Notes under the pieces: generated by a model
The model's input: only the letters and a program-made list of their open reading frames with translations
Database searches by the model: none
What the model was told of the DNA's origin: nothing
Shown here: in pieces, positions 9,200-21,058 of the stretch
Position numbering within the stretch: the first letter of the stretch is position 1
Layout: each line of letters opens with the position of its first letter
NCBI GenBank assembly: GCA_023375785.1
Contig: SZWC01007310.1
Location: forward strand, 61,677-93,765
Source: Penium margaritaceum
Lineage: Eukaryota; Streptophyta; Zygnematophyceae; Desmidiales; Peniaceae
Reading direction: 5' to 3'
DNA: 32,089 nucleotides
Position numbers and translations under genes: made by a program

Positions 9200-9925
9200 T
9201 CTATCTGCCACAAAGAGGGTTGCCATGAGACGTACCGCATGCCACACCACATGTATTTGTGCATACAAATTACGCAGGCCCACTACCTGCCACACTAAGG
9301 GCTCATGGCCGCTTTCTACCACACAGAGGGCTCCAACAGACATAATCAATGGTCAAATACTTCATGAAACTGTACATAAGTGTACCACATGTCCACTATG
9401 TCAACACTTAGAGGTTGGAAGGATAGAAAATCAGAGGACACATGATGAATGTATTTGTGCGTTCATATTATGCAGGTTCACTCACTGCCACACTAATGGC
9501 TCATGGCCGCTATCTTCCACAGAGAGGGGTCCAAGTAGACAAAATCAGTGGTCAAATACTTCATGAAACCGTACATGAATTCACCACATGTCCACTATCT
9601 GAACACAGGTTGGAAGGATAGAAAATTAGTGGATATACGAAGAATGTATTCGTGCATACATGTTACGCATGACCACTCCCTGCCACACTAAGTGCTCATG
9701 GCCGCTATATGCCAAAGAGGGCTCCAAGGAGACATGACTAATGGTCACATAATTCATGAAACAGTGTAGAAATGTACCACATGTCCACTGTTTTGCACAC
9801 TTTGAGGTTCAAACGATGGATTTTTGGTGAACACACCCCGGATATACTCAAGAATGTATATTTCTCATGTCCACTCTCTGCCTCACTAAGGGCTGGATGG
9901 CTCCCTCTACAGCCAGGGCTGCCAC
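9200..9925 (+). repeat. ~197-bp tandem repeat, about 3.5 copies
   Basis: GCTCATGGCCGCT recurs at 9301, 9499 and 9694, with a weaker GGCTGGATGGCTCC at ~9890, giving spacings of 198, 195 and 196. Other shared landmarks are CTGCCACACTAA, TTCATGAAAC, ACCACATGTCCACT and GGTTGGAAGGATAG. Divergence grows toward both ends, so this is an old local array. Confidence 0.85.
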
Positions 9926-11189
9926 GGATGAGGAGTGTTAGATGGATGCTGAGTGGGCATACACCTTCCCAGGATCCAAACCATGGTCTCTGGTTCAGGA
10001 GTTGTGGATGCCCATGATGGCATCCCGTTCCGCGTTACCCAATTGTCAAACTCAGCCTTGATGGTGGCCAATGCAGTAGCGGCTTCCCGCGGATGCAACA
10101 TGGCTGCTCTCTGCAATTCTTCCTTTCCACCCCACGCACCAACTTCATCCTGAAGGCGCGGTCAATTCAGAACTCCACTCAAATTGTTGTCCATAGCCAT
10201 GGCTGTGCGATGGATTACCTGTACCTATGGTGAGGCAGGTAGACGTTGACATCCACATTTTAGATGACTCACGGAACCATGGCAATGCACACCAATGTGT
10301 TTGCCAGGTGGATCACATCAAACCAAACGGTTTGCGATGGGTTTCCGTAGAATATATGTGGCAATAAGGGCAAGGCACACAAGGCACGGCAATCGATGTG
10401 GGCCGGCCGACCGGACCGGCCCCGCCGTTGTAGTCGTTGATGATGGGTTGAGCGCAAACGTGTGCGAACTGTAGGTTTGACCTCTGCCACTTGGTCAATG
10501 TATGACATTTGGGTGGAACGATGTCTTTCGTGGTTTTGTTCGGGAACTTTGCTCGGACACAACATTTGCACGGGGTGGATGCTGCTCACAAGAGGCAAAT
10601 GATCGGCACTTGATCATTGGACACTGAGGAGAATGACGTATACACTGGACCAATGCTAGCCCAGAATGACAATGACGCAAAGTCAGAGTGGAATCTCGTT
10701 AGTGTATGGTCGACTGGCATTGTCAACTGCCACGCTGTTCTTGCAGTGCAACGCTACAATGAGGTCCTGTTTCAATGCTGTCGTGTTACTTTGGCCCATA
10801 TGGAAAGTGGGTATGCGGTGAATTACATTGTTCGCCATACGATTTTTGGCACGGTGGACATCCAAAGTATTTGTTTTCAGCAGTGGTCCTCACAAGTATT
10901 AGCTGCCTTTCATGGAAGTTGTATTACATTTTCTGTCAAAGTGGCCCTGCTATTCTTTTTCTGTGAAAATTTGGTATGGCATACATCAGTTGCAACGACA
11001 GTGGGTATGTGTCAAAAGTACCCACTTCCTTTCATCTCCAAAACATCTTCTGTTTTTTAACCCGATTGGTTCCACACAAACTGGAGGGCAAGGCCTCCAT
11101 TTGGTATCCATTTTGTACATCGTGAAAAGCAGTTTGTAGCTCTGATTGAGCTCCCAAATTGTGTTGAAAAAAATCTCTTGGTGCTATTA
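9926..11189. other. Unique-looking non-coding DNA
   Basis: The longest open frame is about 10617-11060 (147 codons from a non-ATG start), with no recognisable domain. Scattered perfect inverted repeats occur, for example GATGCC/GGCATC at 10007-10024 and a GGCCGG/CCGGCC pair near 10400. The density is lower than in the next interval. Confidence 0.4.
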
Positions 11190-11819
11190 GCACTAGAGGC
11201 GAGGACGATTTCCTTGATTAAGCCCAAAATTGACCATGTCAATGATGGGTTTGTCACCGTGACGTGGTAAAAAGCTCTGATTGAGCTCTAGAATGGTTTT
11301 GATTTTCATGAGGTATTGTAGAAATCCATTTCCCTGCAAGTGGAAAATAAAAAAGGGAAAATTTATCATTTTCTCAGCAGACCATGAGGTGTCGTTTTCA
11401 AAGGAGCAAGTTGTTTCATGGGATGAAACTGGCATTTGGAATGCAACAAATGGAAGTTTCTTCACTGCAATGAGTTTAGCACCGATCGTGCGTAAACTTA
11501 ATTCAATTAATCTCAGATTGTGGGGTTTTCCATGAAAAAAAGGACCCAAAAGGAGTGATCACTAACAGCCACGACATGGCTCAATGTGAGTTGTTCATGC
11601 GCTAAACAATATTGTTTATGCAAAACGACCACTGTGGCATACACCGAGTTAAAAGATGACAGCGGTGGTGTGAATCAAGACAAGTTCTTGATTGAGATAA
11701 AGAAAGGCGCCAAACATGTTGCGACCACTCAACAACTCATCGACATACCGTAACAATGAGAAAAGTGTGAGCTGCACAAATGAGTGCAAATTGCAAGGGC
11801 ATCGGTCACGTCGTTGATG

Positions 11820-12490
11820 TAAGTGTCGATTGCACTACTGGCATTAGCACGTATTTGCTACCAAACTTTTGTCGGTGTTGATCACTTAAGAATTGCTAGT
11901 TGCACTTGAATCACCGATGCCAAATGCATTCGTGATGCTATTGCCGATCGCACTGCTCATGGTCTATAGAGGTATGACCAAAGCAAAGGCCGGTTGGGAT
12001 TCCACGTGTGTGCCGATTGCACCAAGAATACAAGGCGAGTCATTTGTGCTTGGATTTCAATAAAAGGAAAGTGCGAGTGCCGATCGCACTCTGCACAAAC
12101 CCGATGGTGAAAATCCCTCCACAAGGGTCAAGCGCCCAAAACTGAGTGCTGGATGCACTGGGAGCATGACCAACATGGAAGATGCAATTGTAGCATTTAC
12201 GCGAGTGCCAAACACACGATTACCATGATGCTAAATGCATGACCAAAAAGTCATGCATTTAGAATGTTGCAAGTTTCAAATGCACTGTTTTCATGATCTC
12301 CGATTGCACATTTGACAAAAGCAACACACTGCAATTTTTTCATGGGTGCCAAATGCACCATTACTACGAGTGCTGAACACACTATGGCCGTAAGTTCTGA
12401 TCAGACTAGCTATGCTAGCATTGATGATACAACTCATGTTACAAGATGAAAATTGCACTAATAACATGGGTGCTGATTGCACCCCATTGC
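11820..12490. repeat. Family of GTGC-N5-GCAC hairpins at ~67-bp spacing
   Basis: Related boxes with loops CGATT, CGATC, TGGAT, CAAAT and TGATT between GTGC and GCAC occur at about 12010, 12075, 12146, 12348 and 12468. Degenerate members lie at ~11825, 11944, 12204 and 12371. Spacings between 12010 and 12350 cluster at 60-73 bp. Flanking stem pairs change together: GA/TC at 12075, A/T at 12146, G/C at 12348 and GGG/CCC at 12468. Confidence 0.55.
12231..12262. repeat. Perfect 13-bp-stem hairpin
   Basis: CTAAATGCATGAC at 12231-12243 is exactly complementary to 12250-12262, with the 6-nt loop CAAAAA. It contains the ATGCAT palindrome. Confidence 0.9.
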
Positions 12491-14799
12491 ATCCACTAGC
12501 AAGAACTAGCCAACTCTTTACCAATTCGTGCTAGCTTATGGTAGACCACCAAATGAAAGCATATGATCTATGCACCGAGTGGTTCTATGAGCACAATACT
12601 TGAAGTGCCGGAAACACGTTGACTGGCGTTTGTAAGGCATCTCAACAAAGTGGAGGATGGTCATACTGTTGAAATCTTAAAATGGAGAACCGATAGATAT
12701 GGCTAGAAATAATCAAATACGGGTGTGGTTATCAGATGCATGCCTGAACGGTGTAGCAGAAATGCGGCGATCTCAGTTGTCACCAACAGTGAAGACCATA
12801 TGAAGTTGAAAACTTCACCCTGCTGATAGCAGTATGGAAACATACTTCCAAAAGAAGTACAAACAAAACAAAAAAAGAAATCACATGTGTGATGAGGACG
12901 ATGTCCTCAGATTTGGACCATGGTAAAGGTGGACGAACTCCTCTGTATCCATAGATCTACATGCTACAAAGGCCCAGTTGATTGAGCACCAGTTCCAAAA
13001 AATGCACGGCTTGCATGGCCGCAAGAGGTGAGAGCGCATGGCCAAGTACTGGAGACAACCATCTTTTCAATGGGTCAAGGTATGCAATTCATACCATGGT
13101 ACTTCAGCTACGTGAAATTGGGTACAAGGCATGTGTGGAAAACATGCACGACATGCACAAAAACCTTGTCCTCTAACTGTTGGTGCGTCGATCACGACAT
13201 CAAGTTATGGATACGTTAGACAAACGAATGATCACAACGGTTTTGTGATATTTGATCAAGCTAACGATATCAGTTGATGTTTTGGATAAAAATTGCGACA
13301 TCATTTCACCAAACAAGTGGTTTGGTGGGTGCAGGACGTGTTCTACAATAATTCCATGCCCCATTGAGCTACAATGCTCAAAGGCCAATGTGATCGTTTG
13401 ATGACTAAGCCCGTGTCATGACTATGTCATGAAATGTTGACCAGACCTGGGATGTTGGCACGTCGACTATAATCCTAGAGAACTGACATCATGCTACCTG
13501 CACAGTGTGTGCAAGATGCATCATTACGCTTTGAAGGTTCTGTGCATCATTAGTCATGGCCAATACAGACATTAGTCCATGATTGAACGTGTCAAGGATG
13601 ACATCCCTGAATAAAAAATCAATGGAGAAACCATTGACATTGTATCACTCGGTGAGTGATACTTACAAATCGTGCTTCCCGACTGGTACGGACGATGAAA
13701 AGGTACATGAGTGTCCTCACAAACCTGTTCAGACAATAAGGATTACTGTCAATGGGGTTTTTGAATGCGCCAGAGAGGGGTGGAGACTCTTCAATGGGTC
13801 CTCAACGATTTGAGACGCAGTGCGGTGGTCGAATATCGCAAGAGTCAACTCTGGCGTATGACAAGATTGACCGTATGTTGAAAGTAAACAATTTTGAAGG
13901 CGACACCTTCAGTCAATCATCACTCGGCGAGTGAATATGTCATGGACATTGATAGACAGAAGTATGTGCATTGATGTCGATGACATGAATTCATCCACAG
14001 TTTAGTGAAAATCCATTCCAGAGGAAATGAGCGACACTCATTTTCTACTAATGGTGCTCCAGAGAACTATGACGATCTCATATATTTCTACAAACCAACT
14101 ACGACATAGTTGGGATTATGTGAGGGTCTAGGTTTTGTGCTCAAAGTTGATGATTGTGGACATGATCTATAAGCCAATAGCTTTAAGCTAACAGTATGTT
14201 AGCATCGACATCATCGTGGTCCGACCAACCACATAACGAGTCATAATCAACATTGAGGAAAAATAATGACCAGTGTGCTGTAAGTAAATGCTGATATGAG
14301 GACTCTTCAAGATAAACCTTGACAAACAATGTTTCTTATCAGATTCTTTTGATGTTTAGAGAAATGTCTCAAAGCTGAGAGCATCGTGACATGGTACACT
14401 AGTCGTGTATGTCACGCTCTTCAATCATCATGTGGATGGTTTCCGATCATACCAAAGGCATGGTGTAGCACCGGCTATCCAATTTGTTGGAACAAAACCA
14501 ATCTCCAAGAGATCTTAATGACCACAGTGTAGTCAAACCATGCTTCAGTGACATAGAAGGTCATGGTGAAGTGACTCAAGCCCCTTGGTTTTGGGGATGG
14601 TTTAATTGATGTGCATTGCCAAATGCAAGTATGATATGTTTTTGGATGTTGTTGTAGTAATATCCAGGGTTTGGTGGTTCCTTACATGTCTTCAGTGAGG
14701 GATGTACCCTCTACAAGTGCCTTGGATACGGCATATCAAAAGTACTCAATTGAGTGGAAGTACCAAATGTACACAATAGAAGACATTGAGGCAACACAG

Positions 14800-14834
14800 A
14801 TTGTTGCAACTTGGCAAACACAAGTTGCAACAAT
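14800..14834. repeat. Perfect 14-bp-stem hairpin
   Basis: ATTGTTGCAACTTG at 14800-14813 is exactly complementary to 14821-14834, with the 7-nt loop GCAAACA. It is the longest perfect stem I found in the hairpin-rich region. There is no T-run after it, so it does not look like a terminator. Confidence 0.9.
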
Positions 14835-15090
14835 GGAACCCTCAAATGGAACCCTTGGATGCGATTAAATAATCGCAAATAGATTTAGGAACTAGTTGTT
14901 CCAGGTTCACCGGATGTGATTCCCAAGTTTTCAATCACAATCACATGGAATTGACACCTGAGAGGTGTTCTTCCAACTTGTACAACAATGGTTGTGATCA
15001 TGTTACACATGTTTAGTGATTAACATACGACAAACGCTTCATTGGTGGATATAATCCATGATCATTGAGATCGGTTATCTCAGCGAACCT

Positions 15091-15430
15091 CGTTCAAAAT
15101 TACTGTGCTTTTGACATGGATGTGAGCGGCAGCCTACAGTACCCATTTCAGACATAAAGGAGGAGATGACGGTTGAAGCCAAGATCATCTAGGTAGGAGC
15201 ATTTTCGTGTCTAATGACGGACGTTGACAACAATGGTGCGTGCTAGACGACTAATACCGCCTTATTCAAAGATGAGTGCAATCTTTGAAAGGACAAACAA
15301 GTGTGCTAAGCAACCATGTCTTAGGACCTTGGTGTCTCCCAACCCTAAGATAAAGCTAGCATGCGAGTTGTATGGGCTTAGTGGAACTTTACAACCCAGT
15401 TTCACCGGGTTTTTCAGAGTTTTTTTGTAT
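15091..15430. other. Right edge of the 11.9-kb insertion between satellite blocks
   Basis: This is unique DNA up to the point where the 10-bp satellite resumes at ~15431. I looked here for a partner to the LTR at 3531-4006 and found no resemblance. No gene is recognised. Confidence 0.4.
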
Positions 15431-17040
15431 GACTACAAACAACTCTGTACAACTCCATACAACTCTGTACAACTCTGTACGTCTCCATATGAATCCGTAC
15501 AGCTCCGTATGTTTCCTTGAATAACGTACAACTTTATAGAACCCCGTGCAACTCCTTGGAATTCTGTACAACTCCATACATGTGTGTTCAACACTGTACA
15601 CCACTTTACAACTCCATACAATTCTGTACACCTCCGTGAAATTCCATACAACTCTGTAAAACTCTGCACGTCTTCGAAAAAAACCAGTAAAACTTTGTGC
15701 AAATCTGTACAACCCTGTAAAACTCTAAACAACTCCATGCATTTCTGTACAAGTATGTATGATTCCAAATAAATTTTTAGAACTCCACACAACTCGGCAT
15801 AACTCTGTACAACCCCAAAAAACTCGGTACAACTCTGTAACATGCCGTAGACCTCCATACAACTCTGGACAGTTCAGTACAACTCCGTAAAACTATGAAC
15901 CACTTTGTAGAGCTCCATAGAAATCAAAACACCTCTGTACAACTCCGTACATCCCCGCAAAACTCCGCACAATGCGGTATAACTCTGCACAATTCTGTAC
16001 AACACCGAACAACTTCTTTCAACTCTGAAAAACTCCGCACAGCTCTGTACTACTTGGAACAACTACAAACAACTATGTACAACTCTGTAAAAAAAGGCAA
16101 AACTCTGGAAGACTCCGTTAAACTTTGTACAGCCCCGTAAAGCTCCGTAAAAATCTGTACCAATCTGTAAAACTCTGTATAACTCCGTACAACACGGTAC
16201 GGCTTCATACAAATCTGTACAATTCCTTACATACCTGTACATCTTTGTACAATTTTGTGCAACTCCAAACAACTTCCTACGACTCCGTACAAGTGTGTAC
16301 AACTTGGCACAACTCTGTACAACTCTGTACGAATGTTTTAGAATTCCGTATGAAGTTGTAGTACCCCTTTTTGCAAACATGTAAAACTCTGTACAACTTT
16401 GTACAACTCCGTATCCCTCTGTAAATCTCTGTAAACTTCCTTATAACACTTTACAGATATGTAAATCTCTTTACAATCATGTACAACTTGGTACAACCCA
16501 GTATAACTTCGTACACTATTGCATAACTCTGGACAACTCCGTACAACTCTGTACAACTTTGCACAACTCCGTAAAACTCTGTACAGCTCTATACAACTCT
16601 GTGTAAATCCGCACAACTCTATGTAACTCCGGAAAACTTTAAAAACGTCTGTACAACTCTGTACAACTCCATAAAGCTTTTTGCAAATTTATACTAATCT
16701 GTACTAATCTGTACAGCTCAGTAAAATTTCTTACAACTTTGTACAACTCTGTTAATCCCATACAACTTCGTAAAACTATGTAAAACTCTTTACAATCCTC
16801 CACAATACCATACAGATCTTTTCACTTCCACAACTCAATAAAACACGGTACATCTCCAAAAAACTCTGTACAACTCCATACAAATCCACGCAAACCCCTG
16901 AAGAACTCTGTACAACTCTGTAAAACTCTGTAAAACTCCATAGAAGAAGTAAATCTCCATGACCATTTGTCCAACTCAGTACAACTCCACACAACTTTGT
17001 ACAACTCTGTTCAGTTTTGTTAAACTCCCTACAAAATTCT
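15431..17040 (+). repeat. 10-bp satellite, block C (TACAACTCYG orientation)
   Basis: About 160 copies in the same orientation as 1699-3530. Continuity of unit and strand suggests that the two blocks were one array, now separated by the 3531-15430 DNA. Confidence 0.93.
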
Positions 17041-20000
17041 ATGGATTGATTAAAAGTTGTAAGGAATTGTACAACCTTTTATGGAGTTCTACAAAGTAGC
17101 ACAGAGTTGTACGGACTTTTAGAAAGTTGTAAGGAATTGTACGGAGTTGTACCGAGTCTTCCGGAGATGTACAGAGTCTATAGATTTATACAAATCTTAC
17201 AGAGATGTAATGAGTTTTATGGAGTTATAAGAGATGTATGGAGTTGTACAGGGTTGTACAAAAATGTGCGTGGCTGTAAACCATTGTACAGAGCTGCACG
17301 GAGTTGTACATAGTTCTACAGATTTGTACAGAGTTGTACGGATTTGTATGGGTTGTTACGAAGTTGTACCAAGCTGTACAGAGTTGTACGGAGATGTACA
17401 TAGTTTTACAAAGTTTTGCATAGTTGTACTGAATTGTACGGAGTTGTACGGAGTTATACAGAGCTGTATAGAGTTGAACGGGATTGCACAGAGTGTTACA
17501 AGGTTTTCTGGAGTTGAACATGTTTTGAAAGAGTTGTACAGAGTTGCACATATTTGTAAGGATTTCTACTGATTTGTACGGAATTTTACAGAGTTTTATG
17601 GAGTCATGCGGATCTTTACGGAGTTGTACGGAGTTGTACAGAGTTGTACGTATTACTACCGACTTGTACAGGGTTGTACAGAGTTTTACGGAGTTGTGCA
17701 GAGTTTTGCGAAGTTACACAGAGCTTTGCAGAGTTGTATGGTGTTGTATAGTATTATACACAGCTATACAAACTTGTACGGAGTTGTACAGAGTTTTACG
17801 GATTTGCATTGGGTTTTACAAAGTAGTACATAGTTGTACAGATATCTACAGATTTATGGGGAGTTGTACGGAGGTTTACAAATTTGTACAAATTTGTAAA
17901 AAGCTGTACAGATTTGTGCAGAGTTGTATGCAGTTTCATGGAGTTATGTGGAGTTTTACAAAGCTGTACAAAGTTGTACAGAGTTGCACAAAGCTGTATG
18001 GAGTTGTATGTAGTTGTATGGAGTTGTACGGGGTTTTAGGTAGTTTAACCAAGTTGTTCAAAGTTATACCAAGTTGTACAGAGTTGTATGAAAGTCTTGG
18101 ATTTGTACGGAGTTGTGTGGTGTTGTACAAAGTTTTACTAAGTTGTACAGAGTTGTACAGACTTTTGCAGATTTTTACAGAGTTGAACGAATTTTTACAT
18201 AGGTGTACGGATTACTACAAGGCCTTATAGATCTCTACAAATCTGCACAGAGTTGTACAGAGTTGTACACAGTTGTACAGATTTATTCCGAGAAACATAG
18301 AGTTGTACGGAGTTGTAAAGAGTTTTCGTGAGTTTTATGGAGTTCAACAGAGTTGTAAAAAAAAAACACAGAGTTTTATGGAACTGTACAGTGTTTTACG
18401 GTGTTGCATGGAGTTATACACACTTGTACGCAGTTATACAGGGTTGTACGTAATGTTTTGGAGCTGTACAAAGTTGTATGGAGTCAGACGGACTAGTACG
18501 GAGACTTATAGAGCTTTATGGAGTTTTCTGAGTCGTACGGAGTTGAAATAAGTTTTCCGGAGTTGTACTGAGTTGTACACAGTTGTATAGAGTAGTACAG
18601 AGTTGTACGGAGTCGTACCGAGTTGTACAGATTTACACAGACTTCTACGGAGTTGGACAAAGTTGTAGGAGGTCATATGGAGCTGTATGGAGTTGTGTAA
18701 AGTTGTACAAAGCTTTACAGCATTGTATGGAATAGTACGGAGGTGTGTAGAGTTTCACAGAGTTGTACAGAGCTATACGGATATCTACAGAGTTTTACAA
18801 AGTCCGAAGAGGTTATATGGAGGAATCAACCGTACAGCTTCTTCAGAGTTGTATGGAATTGTACAAAGTTCTATGGGTTGTAAGGAGTTTTACGGTATTG
18901 TACGGAGTTGTAAGGACACTTGCGGAGTTGTACTGATTTTCTTAGAGTTTTACACATTTACTTGGAGTTGTACACAGTTGTATGGATTTGTACGGAGTTG
19001 TACAGGCTTGTATAGAGTTATACAGAGTTGTACGGATTTATGTAAAGTCGTACGTAGTTGTGCAATGTTGTAGAATTTGGTATAGAGTTGTACGGATTTG
19101 TACAGAGTTGTACGAAGTAGTACGAAGTTGAATGGAGTTGTACCGGGTTGCATGGGGTTGTTCAGATTTGTACGGGGTTGTACGAATTTGTATGGAGTTG
19201 TATGGAGTTTTTATAGAGCTACACGGAGTTGTAGGAGTTGTAGGGAGTTGTACAAAGTTGTGTGTAGCTGCACGGAGTTGCACAGAGTTGTACAGATTTG
19301 TACGGAGTTGTACGCCATTGCACAAAATTGAATGGATTTGTATAGAGCTGTGCAGAGTTTTTTCAGAGTTTTATAGACTTGTACGGGGTTTGATGGATTT
19401 GTACATAGATTCATGGAGTTGTACGTAATTGTACAGAGTTATCAAGAGTTGTATGGAGTTGTATGCAGTTGTATGGAGCTGTATAGATTTTTCCCGGATT
19501 GTACAGAGTTGTATGGAGTTGTACGGAGGTCTACGGAGTTGTACCGAGTTGTACAAAGTTGTACGGAGTTGCATACACTTGTACAAATTTGTACAAAGTT
19601 GTACAAAGGTACACGGGTTTGTAATGAATTGTACGGATTTTGATGGATTTTTACGAAGTTGTACGGAAATGCACGGAGTTGTAAGGAGTGGTACACAGGT
19701 GTATGCATTTGTACAAAGGTTTATGGAGCTGTACGGAGTTCTGCATGGCTAAACAGAGTTGTATGGAGTTGTACAGGGTTTTACAGAGTTAAAAAGAATA
19801 CAATAGAGTCTTACAGAGTTGTACAAAGATAATACAGTGTTGTATCGAGTTGTACAGATGTGTACGGAGTTTCACAGAGTTGTATGGAGTTGTACAATAT
19901 TGTATGGAGTTCTATGGAATTGAACAGAGTTGTATGGATTTGCACATACTTGTACGAAGCTGCTAGGAGGTTTACAGAGTTGAACTGAAATGTAGAGAGT

Positions 20001-20483
20001 CATATGGAGTTGTGCGGAAGTGTACGAAGTCATACAGAGTTGTTGGATTTGTATGGAGTTGTAAAGAGTAATACAATTTTTTTTGGATTTGTACAGATTC
20101 TCACAGATTTATACGGAGCCACACGGAGTTGTGCGGAGTTACAGGGAGTTGTTTGGAGTAATTACTTGTATGGAGTTGTACGGGACTGTATGGACCTGTA
20201 AGGAGTTGTACGTGGTTGTACATGCTTGTCCAGGGTTTTATGGAGTTTTACGGAACTGTACAGAGTTTTACGAGGTTTTGCGGAGTTTTATGGAGCTGCA
20301 CAGAGTTGTACAGAATTTTAAGGAGTTGCACGGAGTTGTACGGAGTTGCATGGAGTTGTACGGAGTTTCACAAAGATGTAGAGGGTTGTACAGAGTTATG
20401 CGGATTTTTACGGGATTGTAGAGAGTTGTACGGAGCAGTACAAGTTTGTACAGATTGGTACAAAGTTGTACGGAGTTGTACGT
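17041..20483 (-). repeat. 10-bp satellite, block D (inverted: GTTGTACGGA on the plus strand)
   Basis: About 340 copies of the reverse-complement unit begin at the strand switch near 17040. The 228-codon frame at 17544-18230 and its neighbours read a ten-residue pattern close to S-C-T-E-L-Y-G-V-V-R and are products of the unit. Confidence 0.93.
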
Positions 20484-21058
20484 GAGAAGAATTTTGATGG
20501 TCTGTTGTATGTGCCAGACGACTAGGGATGATTGTGGAAACTGTGGTAGAAGAAATTCTGAAGTTACCGAGGCTGAAGAATGGCTGATACAAGCAGTGCG
20601 ATGGAGTGGAAGTGACTGAGCTGTGCTCGGAATACATTAAAAAAAACATTCAAAACACATTTGATGTGCAGTTCAAGAACTGAAGACAACAATACAGGCT
20701 TGCTGAGTTGAACCAATGGATGAGCTGTGAGCCCAAGCCGCATTGCAGTGGAAGCTTTGAGGAAATGGCAGTGTTTTTTTCCTAAGATGAACAGAAAACT
20801 GATAGGGATGATTGCTGGAATGGAGAATTGATTGCAAGTTGATTGATGAGATGTGAACAAGGAGCTAGGATGAATGTGTAAGTGACGAGCGGAGAGTTGA
20901 CAGTGAAGCTGCATGATAGCAATGATGATTGATGCACGATAGATGATGAGGGAAAGGAGCAAGAGGGGCAGAGCCCAAGGAACCACAAGGATTAATTTGA
21001 ATAAGGACATTGCTGTGCCTTAAGTCCAAGTCCTGCCTATACTAGGTCCTACGGCAAG
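20484..21058. other. 575-bp non-satellite interruption, purine-rich on the plus strand
   Basis: The same 10-bp array lies on both sides, so this is an insertion or a surviving spacer. The minus strand carries a 148-codon frame from an ATG at 21010 to 20564. Its first 35 residues are hydrophobic (LILVVPWALPLLLLSLII), but the strand is T/C-rich and such frames arise easily. No LTR ends, target duplication or known domain could be fixed. Confidence 0.6.

Larger units (their letters stand above)
11190..15090. repeat. Hairpin-dense non-coding region
   Basis: By eye I count at least 25 perfect inverted repeats with arms of 6 bp or more and loops of 3-7 nt, plus palindromes such as TAAACAATATTGTTTA at 11603-11618. 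Examples (left arm, loop): GTTTCAT, GGG at 11413; TGAAGTT, GAA at 12801; TGAGGAC, GAT at 12893; ATCACAA, CGGTT at 13231; CACCAAAC, AAGTG at 13307; TCATGAC, TAT at 13416; GTATCACTC, GGT at 13642; AAATGAG, CGACA at 14025; GCTAACA, GTA at 14187; TGCGATTA, AA at 14860. Arms differ in sequence but loops recur. No frame exceeds ~120 codons and none is recognisable. The function is unknown. Confidence 0.7.

Noticed and set aside
9200-9925. CRISPR array
   Set aside because: Whole ~197-bp monomers are tandem with no alternating short repeat and unique spacer. The window is eukaryotic.
10617-11060. 147-codon plus-strand frame
   Set aside because: It has a non-ATG start, mixed composition without a recognisable domain and no splice or regulatory context. 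Not enough to call a gene.
14800-14834. Rho-independent terminator
   Set aside because: The stem is strong but no T-run follows, and the context is eukaryotic non-coding DNA.
15091-15430. 3' LTR partner of the LTR at 3531-4006
   Set aside because: No TGTAGCG start, no GATGTTACA end and no shared internal phrases.
17544-18230. 228-codon open frame and many similar frames in 1.7-3.5 kb and 15.4-21.9 kb as protein-coding genes
   Set aside because: The 10-bp unit has no stop in any frame on either strand, so long frames are automatic. They overlap on both strands and start and end at random unit mutations.
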